From Hymenopellis radicata (Eukaryota; Basidiomycota; Agaricomycetes; Agaricales; Physalacriaceae), in assembly GCA_015501595.1 (NCBI GenBank), contig JADNRX010000291.1:1-64000 (forward strand): a stretch of 64,000 bases of DNA. Direction: 5' to 3'. This document shows, piece by piece, positions 10,895 to 22,860 of the stretch. The notes beneath the pieces were generated by a model. The model searched no databases. It was given only the letters and a program-made list of their open reading frames with translations, and was not told the origin of the DNA. The position numbers were made by a program, and so were the translations under genes. Position 1 is the first letter of the stretch, and each line of letters starts with the position of its first letter.

Positions 10895-13640
10895 ATGGCA
10901 CCGTTCTCGAACCCTTCGACGGTGCTCAGACCGGCAGATGGTCTGGTGTCCGTAAGGCAGCCGCACGCCGCACTGCAGAGCCTGTCGGACCTATTCGCGA
11001 GTAAACGATTCCGAAGCACGCCCTTGCCCATGCTCGAGCCCATTATGATTAGGTGCGCCTACTTGACAATCCCCGAACTCAATGTATTTTTTTAGATTCG
11101 TAGAATTATGCGTCGAAACCAGACGAGGACGGCAGGGAGGGCCTCATGCAGTACAAGAATATTGCCCAAAACGTCGATACATCTTCCGTGGAGAGGGTTG
11201 TTCAGAGACTAGTGAGCGAGACCAGTAGCAGCATCGGCCTCGACAGTCGTGGAAGTCGAGGATCTGGAGGCATCGGAGACCCCGGAGTCTATCCTGCTCG
11301 GCAGCCAAACCGAACTACACGCGTCGCGACGCTCTTGAAGGGAAATGACGCGCCCCATTATGCAGAAAGAGCGCAACTGCGTACTTTTCTGGAGGTGACC
11401 AGAACAAGGATAGGACCGACAGGGCGCTCGTGACGCCGTGGCTCAAGTTCCTCTGGGAAGCCTATAGAACAAGTCTTGAGACGCTCAAGAATAACGCGAG
11501 ATTGGAAGGCATATATCAGGTAAATTTCCTTTCTTTTCAAACTAACAACATCTCATATACACCCCAGCAAATTGCCCAATCTGCATTCACGTTCTGTTTA
11601 TCTTACAACCGACGCGTAACACTTCGTCTCCATCTTTCCAATGTCACCAAATATTCGCACCAACCTAATGCGATTAATCTCAGTGATCCAGAGACCATCT
11701 CGACACGTGTTTCGCTCAACTTGCAACATCGGTCAAGCTCGAACTGTGGCAAGAAGCTTTCCGTAGCGTCGAGGATGTACACATGCTCCTCACGATGGCG
11801 AAGGCCTTTGGTCCCAACAAAGGCGTCTCTGCGCGCCCCGCTATAATGGCCGGCCACTACGAAAAATGCACCAAAGTCTTCCTCATGAACGGTGCTGGCG
11901 GCGCTGGTGCATTGTGGCACGCTGCTGCATGGGGACGGTATAACGCTATCATCACCTCCATGCCCGAGTCGGCGAAGGAGGTGGCCAATTTGGCTGGTCA
12001 GGTGCTTGTGTCCGCTTTCGTGGTTCCTGTCAACACCAATTTGGAGTACGAGCCTGGCGAGTCGGGTGGAAAGGGCAAGACAGCTAGACTGACAGCCAAG
12101 CCTCCTACGCGCGCGAGTCTCCTCAAGGATGCGAAAGCGGCCGATATATTTTGTCTGAGCCCACCGACGGTTCAGAAGCTGTATGACGTGCTCGAGGTGC
12201 AGTTTGAGCCACTCACACTCTGCGCGGACGTCGCGCCGCTGCTCGCCGAGTTGGAGAGCGAGCAGGTGTACAAGGACTACGTACCGTTGTTGCGTGAAGC
12301 TGTTCTCAGCAGGCTTCTTCTACAACTTTCCGAGGTGTATTCTGCGATGCGTCTCAAGGATCTTCTGGAACTCGTTACACCGCTCGGTACCGAGCGGGTC
12401 CAAGGCCGTGTCGAGTCGTACGTGATTGGGTGTGCGCGCCGGGGAGAGCTGAATGTTCGGCTTGACCATACCCAAGGAAGCGTGGAATTCGTCGACGATG
12501 GATTTGGCAAGGTCAACGAGGATCAGGTTGGCGCAAGGGAGAGTGGGGCGCAGCCCAGCGTGGGCGAACTTGTCAGGAAGCGCTTGGGCAGTGTTGCCGT
12601 TTGTCTACATAACACCCTTGCGATGCTTGAGCCAGCGCCCGAGAGTGACAAGGATGCGGAGAAACTCGATGCTCTGGTCAAGGCGGTCAATGCGGAGCGT
12701 CATGCGTTGGCACTTCGTAGGGCTTTTGTGGCGAGGAGGAGGAAGTTGAACTCGGAGCTTTCGGTCAGAAAGGAGAAGGAGAGCTTGAGGTTGGCCGAGA
12801 TTGCCAGACGGAAGAAGGAGGAGGAAGGGAGGCGCGAGAAGGAGATGGCCCGCGCTCGGGAGGTCGAGAGAGTCAAGAAAGAGCGCGAGAACATCCAGCG
12901 CGTAGAAGTGGAGAAGTATGCGCAGAGCTTGTTGAAGGTCGGCACATTGAAGGAGAAGGATTTGGAGGTAACTGAACGTTTTTCACACACTCTTTTTCTG
13001 AAAGTTTTTATTCAGAAACTCGACAAATTCGACACCGAAAACCTGCTCTCGATGCAAGTACAGCAGCTCGAGAAGGAAAAGAAAGAGACATCGCAACGTC
13101 TGCATGTCATTGCCAAGCGTGTCGACCATCTCGAGCGTGCGTACCGCAAAGAGGAAGCACCTTTGCTCGCACAAGACTACTCGCGACAGCAATCACAGGA
13201 TCGCACTACTCACGAAGGCGTCCAGACGCAACGCAAAGCTGCTTCTGTTGCGCATCATGAGGAGGAGATTCAGACCAAGGAACGTATGAAGCGCATGGTC
13301 GGCGACTACGAGAAACGCCGAGCTGAATTAGTGAGGAAGAGGGGCGAAGAGTTTGCTCGCAAGCAGGACGAGGCCACCAGGAAGTGTGAGAAAAAGAGGG
13401 GAAGAAAGGAAAGCTAGAGAAGAGGAAGAACGGCGGAGGAAACAAACCGAGGAAGAAGAGCGAAGACTGGAAGAGAGAGAGCTGCGGAAGAGGAGCGTCT
13501 TCGTCTCGAGGAAGAACGCATCCAGAATGAAATAAGTCGTCTCTTCGAGGTTCGCAGTGTCAGACGCCTTGCTGGCGAGCAGTTTCTCCCACGTTGGATA
13601 TCTACGTGGAGATTTCATTCCCAATATCACATACGACGCT
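10895..13640 (+). pseudogene. TIF32: eIF3 subunit a (TIF32-like), reading frame broken several times
   Basis: eIF3a is the scaffold subunit of translation initiation factor 3. Recognisable blocks in order are: MAPFSNPSTVL and SKRFRSTPLPMLEPIMI; after a normal intron (about 11052-11095) RFVELCV; MQYKNIAQNV; LEASETPESILLG; DQNKDRTDRALVTPWLKF; after an intron at about 11520-11568 QIAQSAFTF; LHLSNVTKYSHQPNAINLS; then a long open stretch (11783-13417) with PAIMAGHYEK, HAAAWGRY, PPTRASLLKD, FEPLTLCADVAPLL, SRLLLQLSEVY, CARRGELNVR, a Lys/Glu coiled coil and AKRVDHLERAYRKEE. An in-frame 48-bp intron sits at 12967-13014. Frame changes or losses occur near 11130, 11215, 11315-11388 (about 75 extra bases), 11610 (EFRRLCE-like residues missing), 11695, 13395 and 13480. 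The gene is essential in yeasts, so an intact copy should exist elsewhere unless these are assembly errors. Confidence 0.85.
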
Positions 13641-14082
13641 ATCAGTCAAGTCCCTTTTCTTTGGATATCTTCATTCCTAAATCGATCATGGAGCTTTCAC
13701 TGATTCGACTATGCTTACTACTTACCTTTCCATTGCTATACTACTAGCCATACAGAGCTGAGTATAGCACCTCACCGGCAAGTTATCCCTGTCAGAGCTG
13801 CAATCCTAGCGTGGAACAATCACTGTCAAGCACAAAGATAGAATGCCCGAATCAATAAGAGGTATTTTCATTATTGGTGGGAAAGCAACTAAATCAACTG
13901 ATCCAGCCAGACCTTTCGCGTTCGCACGTCAGTCCTTGAATCCTTCTAGCGCGCACATTAGCGCCCGTCGACTTTCCCCTCTTGTACACCACTGGGATCT
14001 GGTGCCCCGAGTGTTGTGAGTGCTATCTACTCTTGTTACATCTCGCTTGTTCATTTAACATGCCATCAGCCTCTGCAAAGCC

Positions 14083-15216
14083 ATGTCCCAACGCTGCGAG
14101 GAAGGCCTCGAGTGTGAAGAACCGGGTACTATGCGGTGTTCCGGTTGCAAGAGTGTCTGGTACTGTTCGAAACGCTGCCAGACAAGGGCCTGGGACCACC
14201 ACATCTTCGAGTGCACTGTCCCCATCCATACCGGACATTTCCTCAAAAAGGCCTGTCGGGATGATTTGATTCCTACCGATCACCAAACTCGTGTTGACTA
14301 CGGGTTCGAGAGAGCCGGGAAGTTCGAGAATTACCTGCTAGGGCTCTACCAAGGACTGTGGATTATTGAACCGTCGCTGGAAGCTCGCGAGGTTCATCGG
14401 TGGCGGAAGAATGGGATACTCGTTCAGAAAATCAAGGAGACATTCACGCGCGAGAGCGACTACTCGATGGGGCAGTATTTCCCGTGGTTCCTTCAGCACC
14501 AGTGGATCCTCGATGGGTCTCCGATACCAGCAGAGCACAGCGCCGAGAGGTTTGTAGATGAGATGGATGCCAGAGCTTGGGCATTTTTGGGAAGAGATAA
14601 AAAGGAGGAATTTCCTCATTGGCCAGAAACGCGGCGGATATGCTTTCTTCATTATGCGCTGCTGTTGAGCCACAACCATCCAGGTCCAGGAACGCCGGGA
14701 TGGATAGAATTTGGCTATTGTGTTGCCAAAAACTCTTATGACGAGATGGATGTTAGCAGTCTCTACGCCGCTCTCATCCATCGATGCAAGTTCGACGAGT
14801 TCTGCTCCGCGTACGAATCCTCATCCTTATTCCGCCTCCTTGAAAAATATAGACTTGCGCCGGCACCTAATGGTCCTCTCCGTCATCTTTCCACCGTCCT
14901 ATCAACCTCCCCACACATGAATTATTCTGTATGGGACTTGAAGTGCTCAATCTTAGGAACGAATGTCCCGCCTGTTCGTTCCGTCGTAGCTGATTACGGT
15001 TTCATGAACTGTAGGACACAGGACGACAGGGAGGCATTGGCGGATGTGTACAGAGCGGCATTTGGTCACAAAGACATGGACGAGGTGGAATTGCATCGGG
15101 CTTGTCTGCGCGGCGAGACTTTGGAGTATGTGAAGAGGTTTGTCCCTCTTAAGCCGTTGGATGAGCGGAAGATGAGGAAGCTGATGCAGAATGTTTATCC
15201 CTTGACTGAGTACTGA
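14083..15216 (+). CDS. MYND zinc-finger protein, copy 1
   Basis: The product has 377 residues and is uninterrupted. An N-terminal MYND finger lies within residues 5-50: RCSGCKSVWYCSKRCQ, a later AWDHH histidine, and a closing cysteine in FEC. The first cysteine pair is unusually spaced (C-x5-C instead of CxxC). The rest is a conserved fungal C-terminal region ending in RSVVADYGFMNC and LKPLDERKMRKLMQNVYPL, with no catalytic motif known to me. MYND fingers bind proline-rich partners. An ATG at 14060 opens another frame 23 nt upstream and overlaps the start. The same arrangement occurs in the paralogue. Confidence 0.85.
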   Translation: MSQRCEEGLECEEPGTMRCSGCKSVWYCSKRCQTRAWDHHIFECTVPIHTGHFLKKACRDDLIPTDHQTRVDYGFERAGKFENYLLGLYQGLWIIEPSLEAREVHRWRKNGILVQKIKETFTRESDYSMGQYFPWFLQHQWILDGSPIPAEHSAERFVDEMDARAWAFLGRDKKEEFPHWPETRRICFLHYALLLSHNHPGPGTPGWIEFGYCVAKNSYDEMDVSSLYAALIHRCKFDEFCSAYESSSLFRLLEKYRLAPAPNGPLRHLSTVLSTSPHMNYSVWDLKCSILGTNVPPVRSVVADYGFMNCRTQDDREALADVYRAAFGHKDMDEVELHRACLRGETLEYVKRFVPLKPLDERKMRKLMQNVYPLTEY

Positions 15217-15723
15217 AAGGTATAGTGCACGGCGCCGGACAATAACAATCTTTGTACTACTACTGGTTTTCTTTATGCGCTTCTCATTTCTATTTAGCTT
15301 GTGTCTGTTAAGCCTTGATCGTGTTCGAAGTGGAGGCGGCACTCTCTGAAGTCGAGCAGTCCGATACTTCCAACTTGAAGTACGCGATCGCCATGGTTGG
15401 TTCCTGGTTGGCGCTACGTAAATAGAGAAAGAAGCCTCGGTCCATACTTCAACGGAGCTGCAATCCTAGCGTGGAACAATCGCTGTCAAGCACAAGCCTG
15501 AATCAACAAGAGCTCTTTTCAGGACTGGTGAGAAAGCAACTAAATCAACTGATCCAGACCTTTTGCGTTCGTACGTCAGTCCTTCTCGCGCGCACCACTA
15601 GCGCCCGTCGACCTTCCTCTTGTATACCACTTGGATCTAGTGCTCCGAGTCGGGTGAGTGCTATACACTCTTGTCACGTCTCGCTCGTTCATCGACCATC
15701 ATGCCATCAGTCTCTGTAAAGTC

Positions 15724-16869
15724 ATGTCCCCGGGCCAACGCTGCGAGGGCTACAGGTGTAAAGAACAGGGTACCAAGATGTGTTCCGCCTGCAAGAAGGT
15801 CTGGTACTGTTCGAAACGCTGCCAGACAGAGGCCTGGGATCTACACATCTTCCAATGCACTGTCCCCATCCATACCGCGCATTTCCTCAAAAAGGCCTGT
15901 CGGGATAATTTGTTTCCTACCGATCACCAAACTCGTATTGATTACGGGTTTGAGAGAGCGGGAAAGTCCCAAAGTAAACTGCTGGGCCTCTACAAAGAAC
16001 TGTGGATCATGGAACCGTCGCTTGTGGCTCGCGAGGTGCATCGATGGCAGAAGAATGGGATACTTGTTCAGAAAATCAAAGAGACGTTCGCGACGGCCGC
16101 TTTGGAGGGAAAGTTCACAACGGGAGAATACTTCCTGTGGTTTCTTGCACATGAGTGGATCTTCGATGACAGGCCGATACCGGAAGAAGACAGGTCCGAA
16201 AGGCTTATTGAAAACCTCGGGGCGAAGGTGTGGGCGTTTCTAGGAAAGGACGACAGCAAGGAGCTTCCCCAATGGTCTCAAGACCGACAGAGTTGCTTTC
16301 GTCATTACTCCTTTCTGTTGTGGGATATTCGTCCTGGCCCAGAATCTCCGTTGTGGATACCATTCGGTTATTGTGTTGCCAAAAATGATGCTGTCGAGAT
16401 CGCAGTTATTCGTCTCTACATCGATCTCATCCATCGATGCAACTTCGACGAGTTCTGCGCCGCATACGAATCCTCCTCCTTATTCCGCCTCATTGAAAAA
16501 TGTGGACTCACGCCGGTACCTGATGGTCCGCTCCGTCATCTTTCCACTGTCCTATCGACTTCCCCACGTATGAATCATTCTGTATGGGACTTGAAGCGCT
16601 CAGTCATAGGGACGGATGTCCCGCCTGTTCGTTCCGTCGTAGCTGATTACGGTTTCATGAACTGTAGGACACAGGACGACCGGGAGGCGTTGGCGGATGT
16701 GTACAGAGCGGCGTTTGGTCACAAAGACATGGACGAGGTGGAATTGCATCAGGCTTGTCTGCGGGGCGAGACTTTGGACTATGTGAAGAGGTTTGTCCCT
16801 CTTAAGCCGTTGGATGAGCGGAAGATGAGGAAGCTGATGCAGAATGTTTATCCCTTGACTGAGTTCTGA
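15724..16869 (+). CDS. MYND zinc-finger protein, copy 2
   Basis: This is the 381-residue tandem paralogue of the gene ending at 15216. I start it at 15724 (MSPGQRCEG) because that aligns with the start of copy 1. The frame is open further upstream but unaligned. The MYND finger reads CSACKKVWYCSKRCQ with a closing FQC. The middle of the protein has diverged clearly, while the last about 80 residues and their DNA are almost identical to copy 1, which points to gene conversion or strong constraint at the 3' end. An out-of-frame ATG at 15701 lies 23 nt upstream and opens a 180-codon overlapping frame. Confidence 0.85.
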   Translation: MSPGQRCEGYRCKEQGTKMCSACKKVWYCSKRCQTEAWDLHIFQCTVPIHTAHFLKKACRDNLFPTDHQTRIDYGFERAGKSQSKLLGLYKELWIMEPSLVAREVHRWQKNGILVQKIKETFATAALEGKFTTGEYFLWFLAHEWIFDDRPIPEEDRSERLIENLGAKVWAFLGKDDSKELPQWSQDRQSCFRHYSFLLWDIRPGPESPLWIPFGYCVAKNDAVEIAVIRLYIDLIHRCNFDEFCAAYESSSLFRLIEKCGLTPVPDGPLRHLSTVLSTSPRMNHSVWDLKRSVIGTDVPPVRSVVADYGFMNCRTQDDREALADVYRAAFGHKDMDEVELHQACLRGETLDYVKRFVPLKPLDERKMRKLMQNVYPLTEF

Positions 16870-17186
16870 AAGGTACAGTGCACGGCGAATGGACAATAAT
16901 AATCTTTGTAGTACTACTACTGGTTTCTTTATGCACTTTTCATTTCTATTTAGTTTGTGTCTGTTAAACCTTGGTCGCGTTCGAAGTGGAGGCGGCACTC
17001 TTTGAAGTCGAGCAGTCCGATACTTCGACAAGTACAACTTTGATCATATCATCATGCTCTGAACTGTGGCTAAGTTGCTATCATTCGTTTAAATTTCGTT
17101 AGACTATCACTGTCAAAAAAGTACAACAAAGGTAGATACTACGGTACATGTAAAATAACGATACAATAATATGAACTGGTTATAAA

Positions 17187-18596
17187 CTAATTCTCCACCC
17201 CCACGCCACGCAATATACTAAAGATCTCCTCCTGTCGTTCGCGGAAGGCACGAAGTCGCGTCATGCCCAGACTCAGCGCACTAATGCGGTTCGCAAACGA
17301 CAATGTCTTGCCCTCTGGACTTGGACTCCTCGCACTTCCGTTACTGTTCCTCCTTCCCATAGCCCCATACACCAGCAAATCTCGAACACGATCCATCGTC
17401 GGCTCAGGCAGAGCCTTGCCGTGCGTAAGGGCATTCACCGCCGCATCGTCGTCCTCTTCGCGGATCGACTTGGCGGCGAGTGCAATGCTCCCGAGCTCCC
17501 GCATGAAAGGTTGCAGTCCAAGCGGACACTCCTCCAAAGTTAGTGCACGTCCCATTACGCCCATAACCTGAACGTCGCCGCTGTCGGTTGAGACATTGGT
17601 GAGAGCGACATCGAGAATGGCGACAGACACTGAGGCGAAATATGCCCGAGGTGGATCTCTTTCAAGGAGCGTGTGCAGAGCTGCAGTACGAGAAAGAGCA
17701 TCTGCTAACGAAGCGTAGAGGGTTTCTCGGATTATAGTAAGTGCGGGAGATTGAGGCGGTAAGAGAGATGGTGAAGGAGAAGGTGATGGAGTGTAGGAAG
17801 GAGAAGGTGTACGCGAGGTACGACGAGAAGGCGACTGCGGTCGAGAAGATGATGGAGAATATGGAGGGGACGGAATCGTCTGTGTTGATGAAGTGGAGCT
17901 GGTGCGGGAGTGAGTGTGAGTGTGGGGAAATGTTGTAGATGTGGGAGAGAGTGTGTCCCCAAAGTGCTGTGGTTGTGACGGCGACGGACCGTCGTAACTC
18001 GGTGGTGGGACAAAACTCGTCTTCCTGCCTCCCCCACTTTCGTCAAGCGCAGCCTGCAGATCGCCGGCATAGCGGTCTTGGAATGTCCGCCTCTGACTAA
18101 TTTCAATTGCGACTGCCCGCAAATCTGCTGCGATGCCGCCGACAGCCTCTTGCGACTGCAGTGGCGGCAGGCCGCATATGACTCGAGCGAGGTCGTGCTG
18201 GCTCTCCGGAGTGAGGGCCTGAATGCGGGGAACGGCAGCAGCCCAGACGGTGAGGAAGTTCTGGAAAGCAGGAGGGCAGTTTGCAGGAGATAAGTCGATG
18301 GGGTCGGACGACACGGACGAGGACTTTCCGTGGCGTCTGGGTAAGGGCACAGAAGGTGGACTGGTGGTACACCGCAAGGCAGCAAAGTATAGACAGAGTG
18401 CAGGACCTATAATTCTTGTTCAGCATAATACATGATATCCGGAGTTTGTATACTGACCTGTGACCATTAAATCACCTTCTGCGCTGCTCAACACCTCTGC
18501 ATCGAGGAGTCGCTCGACCTTGGCCTGTGTAAGGGAGCTCTTGAGATAACTGTGGAAAGCATCCTGGATAAGACGCTCTGATAACTGAGATGACAT
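17187..18596 (-). CDS. Uncharacterised Ser/Pro-rich protein
   Basis: Two exons, 18596-18458 and 18406-17187, are joined over a 51-bp intron to give MVTG/PALCLYFAAL in frame. The product is about 450 residues. It has a folded-looking N-terminus (LSERLIQDAFHSYLKSSL, then TVWAAAVPRIQALTPES), a low-complexity middle very rich in Ser, Pro and Thr (about residues 190-270), and a helical C-terminal half (LTIIRETLYASLADAL to RLRAFRERQEEIFSILRGVGVE). I do not recognise the family. Codon use and a clean splice join make it a real gene. Confidence 0.65.
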
Positions 18597-19095
18597 GACG
18601 CGACAAGGCAAGGATCAATAAAGACGATCATGCATCATCAATCTTTTGAAGCGTTGATGCAGTGCGTGGCAGTGCAATGACGCAAGACACCACCTCCGAT
18701 TCTCAAATACCGCTGTAGGACGGAGGAGGTGGGGACGCGCGTCGCGGATAAAGGAAAGGCTGTACGGGAGGCAATGTTCATTGCTCAAGTGCGAGGAAGG
18801 AGGCGAGCGCGCTACATGTGATCATCAACATTCATACGCGCGACAAAGTAGCTTTAGCAGCTTTCACTCTGTCACTTGGAATGTAAACCAGGAATGAAAC
18901 TCATACAACTCTTGATGTCGTCTTACAGGATCCGCGAGGGGAAATATGATGTGCTTACCATTCAATGTTGAGCAATAGAAAAGCGTTTCACGCAATCGAA
19001 CATAAAAAGGTGTGGCATAGGGGCATATGAGTATCGACACATAGGGTAGAAATGTAGAAAAAGAAAGACCGGGGATACAAGGAATTTATTAAGAA
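18597..19095. other. Intergenic, no recognised gene
   Basis: It separates the Ser/Pro-rich gene start from the F-box gene stop. I see only promoter-like and 3' UTR sequence with no defined elements. Confidence 0.4.
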
Positions 19096-20746
19096 CTAGA
19101 AGTAGTCCATCATCTCGACATCGGAGACCACCTCCGCATCAATGTCCATCGTCAACGCATTCTCGACAAACCGGTCCTGAGGGGTGATAATCCTCAACGC
19201 GGGGCACATCCACGAAAGACGCTGAACACGCTCCACATCTTCCACACACAAAGCGCTCACAGGCACCGTGATATCCAGCGCATACAGGAGCGGACCATAG
19301 TACTGTCCGTCATGGCCAGAAATTCCGGGAACGACCCGCCTCTCCATGAGCGCGAGCACATCGCAGTTGGGCTCCTGCAGATCGATATCCACACTCCTCA
19401 ACTTGGGGAGGTTGAACCGCGGAATCCATCCGTATTCAAGCGGGATAATCTGCGCGCCCGTGGGGTACTCGAAATGCGTATCCATATAGTTCATGTAATA
19501 GAGGAACGCCTTCCCGCTCCCAGAGATGCTGAGGTCCTCCAAGGACGAAAGCCGCCGGATGAACTGGAGCAACACTGCCATCTCGTTCTCGGGCACACGA
19601 CCACACGCGACGTCTGCGGCGCTGAACATGTCCAGTTTGCCAGGGACGAAGGAGACATTGACACAGGAGAGCGAGCGGAGTTTGGAGATGGGGAGGCGCT
19701 CCATCAGCCTGCGCAGCAGGTTGTCTATCGGGGGCTGCTGCTCACTGGAGGGAGACTCCACTTCGGCGGGTTCGTAAGACTGGTCCATGAGCGTAAGCGC
19801 TTCGAGGCGAGGTACTTCGATGTACGCCAAGAAACTCTCAACCTCTCCCGGATCGCTATATCCAAGGGTGTGCGTCTGCAGTGCAGAGAGCACAACCGGG
19901 GCCACGTTTGCGTCGTAAAGAGGGTGGTCCAGACAATCAACGGCCTCGAACTCCTGGAGAGTGTCCTTGGACGCGGCGAGAATCCTCTGCAAAACTCTGT
20001 GCGTGAGGCGGCAATGCAAGGGCTGATCAGTGATCTTCAACCACTCCAAATCGCCGAGCGAAAAGTCGGCCCATGTGTACGGCGCACCGCTGACGACGAC
20101 GGACTTGAGTTTTGGGAACTGCCGCCGAGCCCAGCATGAGCGTTTGCTGCTGTGATATCACCAAACGGAGACGCGAGCATCGGAGCCTGCCATCATAGTC
20201 ATAGACAAAACCAGCAAACGTCGCATCCCCCAGCGCGTTGACCGCGAACGACTCCAGCATGGGCAGAACGACGCCGCAGAACATGTCCATCACCGCAACG
20301 TGGAACGGCCAATGTGGACCGCTCAGCGCGAGAGAACGCATGTGGTGGAGGTGGGGCGAGAGCAGCTCAACGAGCACGTTCTGGTGATCACTGGTAAAAG
20401 GAGCGCTGGCGCTGTCGGGAAGAACGATGGTGACGTCGATGGCGCAGCCCTTTGTGAGGGCGAGAAGCGACCGGTTGAGCGCGAGAACAGGCACTGGGGC
20501 GGACACTTGGATCACAATCGACGTCCAGAGGGGCGCGTCGTTGACAGCCATATCGGTCCAGTGGTGGCAGACGCTGATGATGTTGAAGAGGACACTGAGA
20601 CGGGCGCGCGCGGGGAAGGAGGATATGAGGTGGCGGAAGATGATCAGCCAGATCTCAACGGGAAGGCCATTGAGGATGGCTGGTGGTGCGGGCTTGTGTA
20701 CACCAGATACCGCCACGGCTTGGGTAAGGTACTCGTATGAGTTCAT
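19096..20746 (-). CDS. F-box protein, with one-base frameshift
   Basis: Residues about 22-65 form an F-box: ILNGLPVEIWLIIFRHL, then VCHHWTDMAVNDAPLWTSI. This is the Skp1-binding module of SCF ubiquitin ligases and is very common in expanded Agaricomycete families. The C-terminal part has leucine-rich, LRR-like strands (LPKLRSVDIDL, LSSLEDLSIS). The frame breaks near 20130. Dropping one base of the CCC at 20130-20132 joins TLML to ARRQFPKLKSVVV and on through WADFSLGDLEW. The total would be about 550 residues. No intron is evident. Target unknown. Confidence 0.75.
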
Positions 20747-21180
20747 GTTTTAACTGCGAACGTACATATTAGAACGAGTATCAACCGAGTCAACGCCATA
20801 AAACTAACCTTTTTTTAAGAAGATGAGCGTGAGGAAATGTAGAAATTAAGATGTGGTGAAGGATTGGAAGATTCCACGAGATTCACAAATTGTCACCGGG
20901 ACGAACTGTGAGCGTTGAAAGTTGGGAAGATGCAGTATTGAGGGAAGCTAGAATGTGTCCTTTATATATATTCCCCAGAAGCGTTCCACGCCCCATTGTC
21001 TGTTGTGGACTATCGAAAATCCTGCCACCCGAGAGAACAATAGGCCACACTGGCTGAAAGCAGTAAACAGATCTTCGTCCACATCCACAGTCGGCGATGG
21101 TCCAAGCTTGCGTCCGTTCTTGGCTCATTGTATTACATACCCAATCAACCAAATGCTGCATTTGAAAGGTAACATTAGAG
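20747..21180. other. Intergenic, no recognised gene
   Basis: It contains the promoter side of the F-box gene. There are short frames only and no motif I can name. Confidence 0.4.
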
Positions 21181-21183
21181 GTT

Positions 21184-22860
21184 TCAGGCTAGGGATGGAC
21201 ATTGAGTATGTCTCTTACTGCGTGAGCCGTATGCGACGACGAACCTTTCTCTCCGGGAGGGACGCGATCTTCTTGGGCACGGTCGCTTTCTAGGGTATCT
21301 TTGGTATGACTCGTTCGCCGAATGATAGACAATGCTTACCGTCCGCCGAACAGGTTCAGAACGGTCGCGCTTGCCTAGGGTCGTAGCAGGAACGATAAGA
21401 TTGGCATCAGAAAACGGTTTGTCGTCGTCTTCCGCAGAAGTCTTGACGGGCTTGGAAGATCCAGCGACCTTACTCGGAGTGAGCGCCTGTCCAAGTTTAT
21501 TTGCAAATGTACATTGGGACGCCAGAAGAAGTGTAGAACGACATACCTCACTATGAGTAAAAGGGCTTGACATCCACAAATTGAGATCGACCATGGACTT
21601 CTGTTTGTCCCGAATCACGAATCAGCGACTTGCTTCTTCAGACACTTCGCGAGTGTAGACGCGCTCCTGCAAGGCATTTCAGCAATCAAAGAAAACGAAC
21701 AGAAGTAGAACTCTACTTGAACATCTCCGCTTTGTTCCTTGGCTAACTTGGGAGTCATGGTCTACGAGTCGAACCGCTCCGGTAAGATCTGACAATCTCG
21801 TAGCTGAACGCTCCATCGCATGTGAAAGTAAAGCTAACTCACATTGTATCGCGCATTTTCGTCTCTCAACAGACTGCAATAAGTTGAATACCATCCGAAA
21901 GAAATGACAAAGTTTCCGACAGACTCCGCGCACTGGTCGTGGCTGATCAATAAGTAGTTCTTTCTTCAGCTTGACATTTTCTGCTTCTACGACGACGAGC
22001 TCAGTGTCCTGAGCTTGATTCCGTTTAGTCGTTTCAGTAGCACAAGCCAGCTTCGCTTCTTACAGTTCTAGCTCCAATTTTGAGATTGTTCTGCGAGACT
22101 GTTCTGTCCTGGTAATACGAATCAGTACATCGTTCTGAAAGGTGTGGAAAGTCTCACGTTTCCGCAAAGATGTATTCCGGCTTGAAGTCTCTCGTGCAAA
22201 GACGCAATCTGAGAGTCTTGTCTGTGTGCTTTATTCTCGGCTTTGACGAGACTCTGCTACCTGCTTAGGAAATGTGAATGGCGAGCAAGGTAAACACGCA
22301 CTCGCGGAGCTTGTCCTCCGCCTCTTTGAGTTCCATGTCGGCATACCCAAGACAGCTTTAGAAGCGCTCGATTAGAGAAACAAGACCCAGCCCGTACCCT
22401 TTCGGATTGTTAGGGTACGTTCCTGTTCATCGAAGGCGGTTTGCAGATTGTTCAGCCTAATGTAACGGTTAGAAGTTAATTTTCGTGCTATATGCAAGGA
22501 CTTACATCTCGACGCGAGCTTGACAGATTTGCGCTTTCCAACAGGATGCGTAGACGGAGATGGAAGCAAGATATGTGAGCTTGACGGAGGAAGGCCTTGT
22601 TGAATACGAGGAGTAAGGGATCCACCTTCGCGTATGCCCGATAATCCCAACGGGGCGTCAAGATGGAGAGAATGACCTGCGTATCCCGACAACTCCGCTA
22701 TTTAGTTTGTTGAACCTGTCTAAGGATCTGTAGCTGGATACCAGCATGGTCCGGGCAGATTCTTCATGGCCGAGCTCCAGTGTTGTGCCTACGTTGGACT
22801 TGGCGACGCGCTGAAAGGTATTTTAGTTTCGCGTTACGCGTCGACAGAGCAGACACACCT
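21184..22860 (-). other. Probable multi-exon coiled-coil protein gene, poorly resolved
   Basis: On the minus strand a series of short, charged, heptad-like segments is separated by intron-like GT-AG spacers. In order: KSNVGTTLELGHEESARTM; KRKSVKLASR; LNNLQTAFDEQERTLTIR; ADMELKEAEDKLRE; SLVKAENKAHRQDSQIASL; LIRITRTEQSRRTISKLEL; ELVVVEAENVKLKKELL; and a C-terminal block with LGQALTPSKVAGSSKPVK. I could not assemble one uninterrupted model, since the joins I tried gave stops. It may be a many-exon gene or a decaying one. Family unknown. Confidence 0.4.

Larger units (their letters stand above)
13795..17026 (+). repeat. Tandem duplication of a 1.57-kb MYND-gene unit
   Basis: Unit 1 is about 13795-15370 and unit 2 about 15455-17026. 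Both begin GAGCTGCAATCCTAGCG and end AGCAGTCCGATACTTC. Each unit includes the promoter side, the whole coding region and the 3' UTR, so this was a segmental duplication of one gene rather than a retrocopy. Confidence 0.9.

Noticed and set aside
12967..13014. Extra residues VTERFSHTLFLKVFIQ in the eIF3a frame
   Set aside because: They are an in-frame unspliced intron (GTAACT...TTCAG). The flanking residues join as in other eIF3a proteins.
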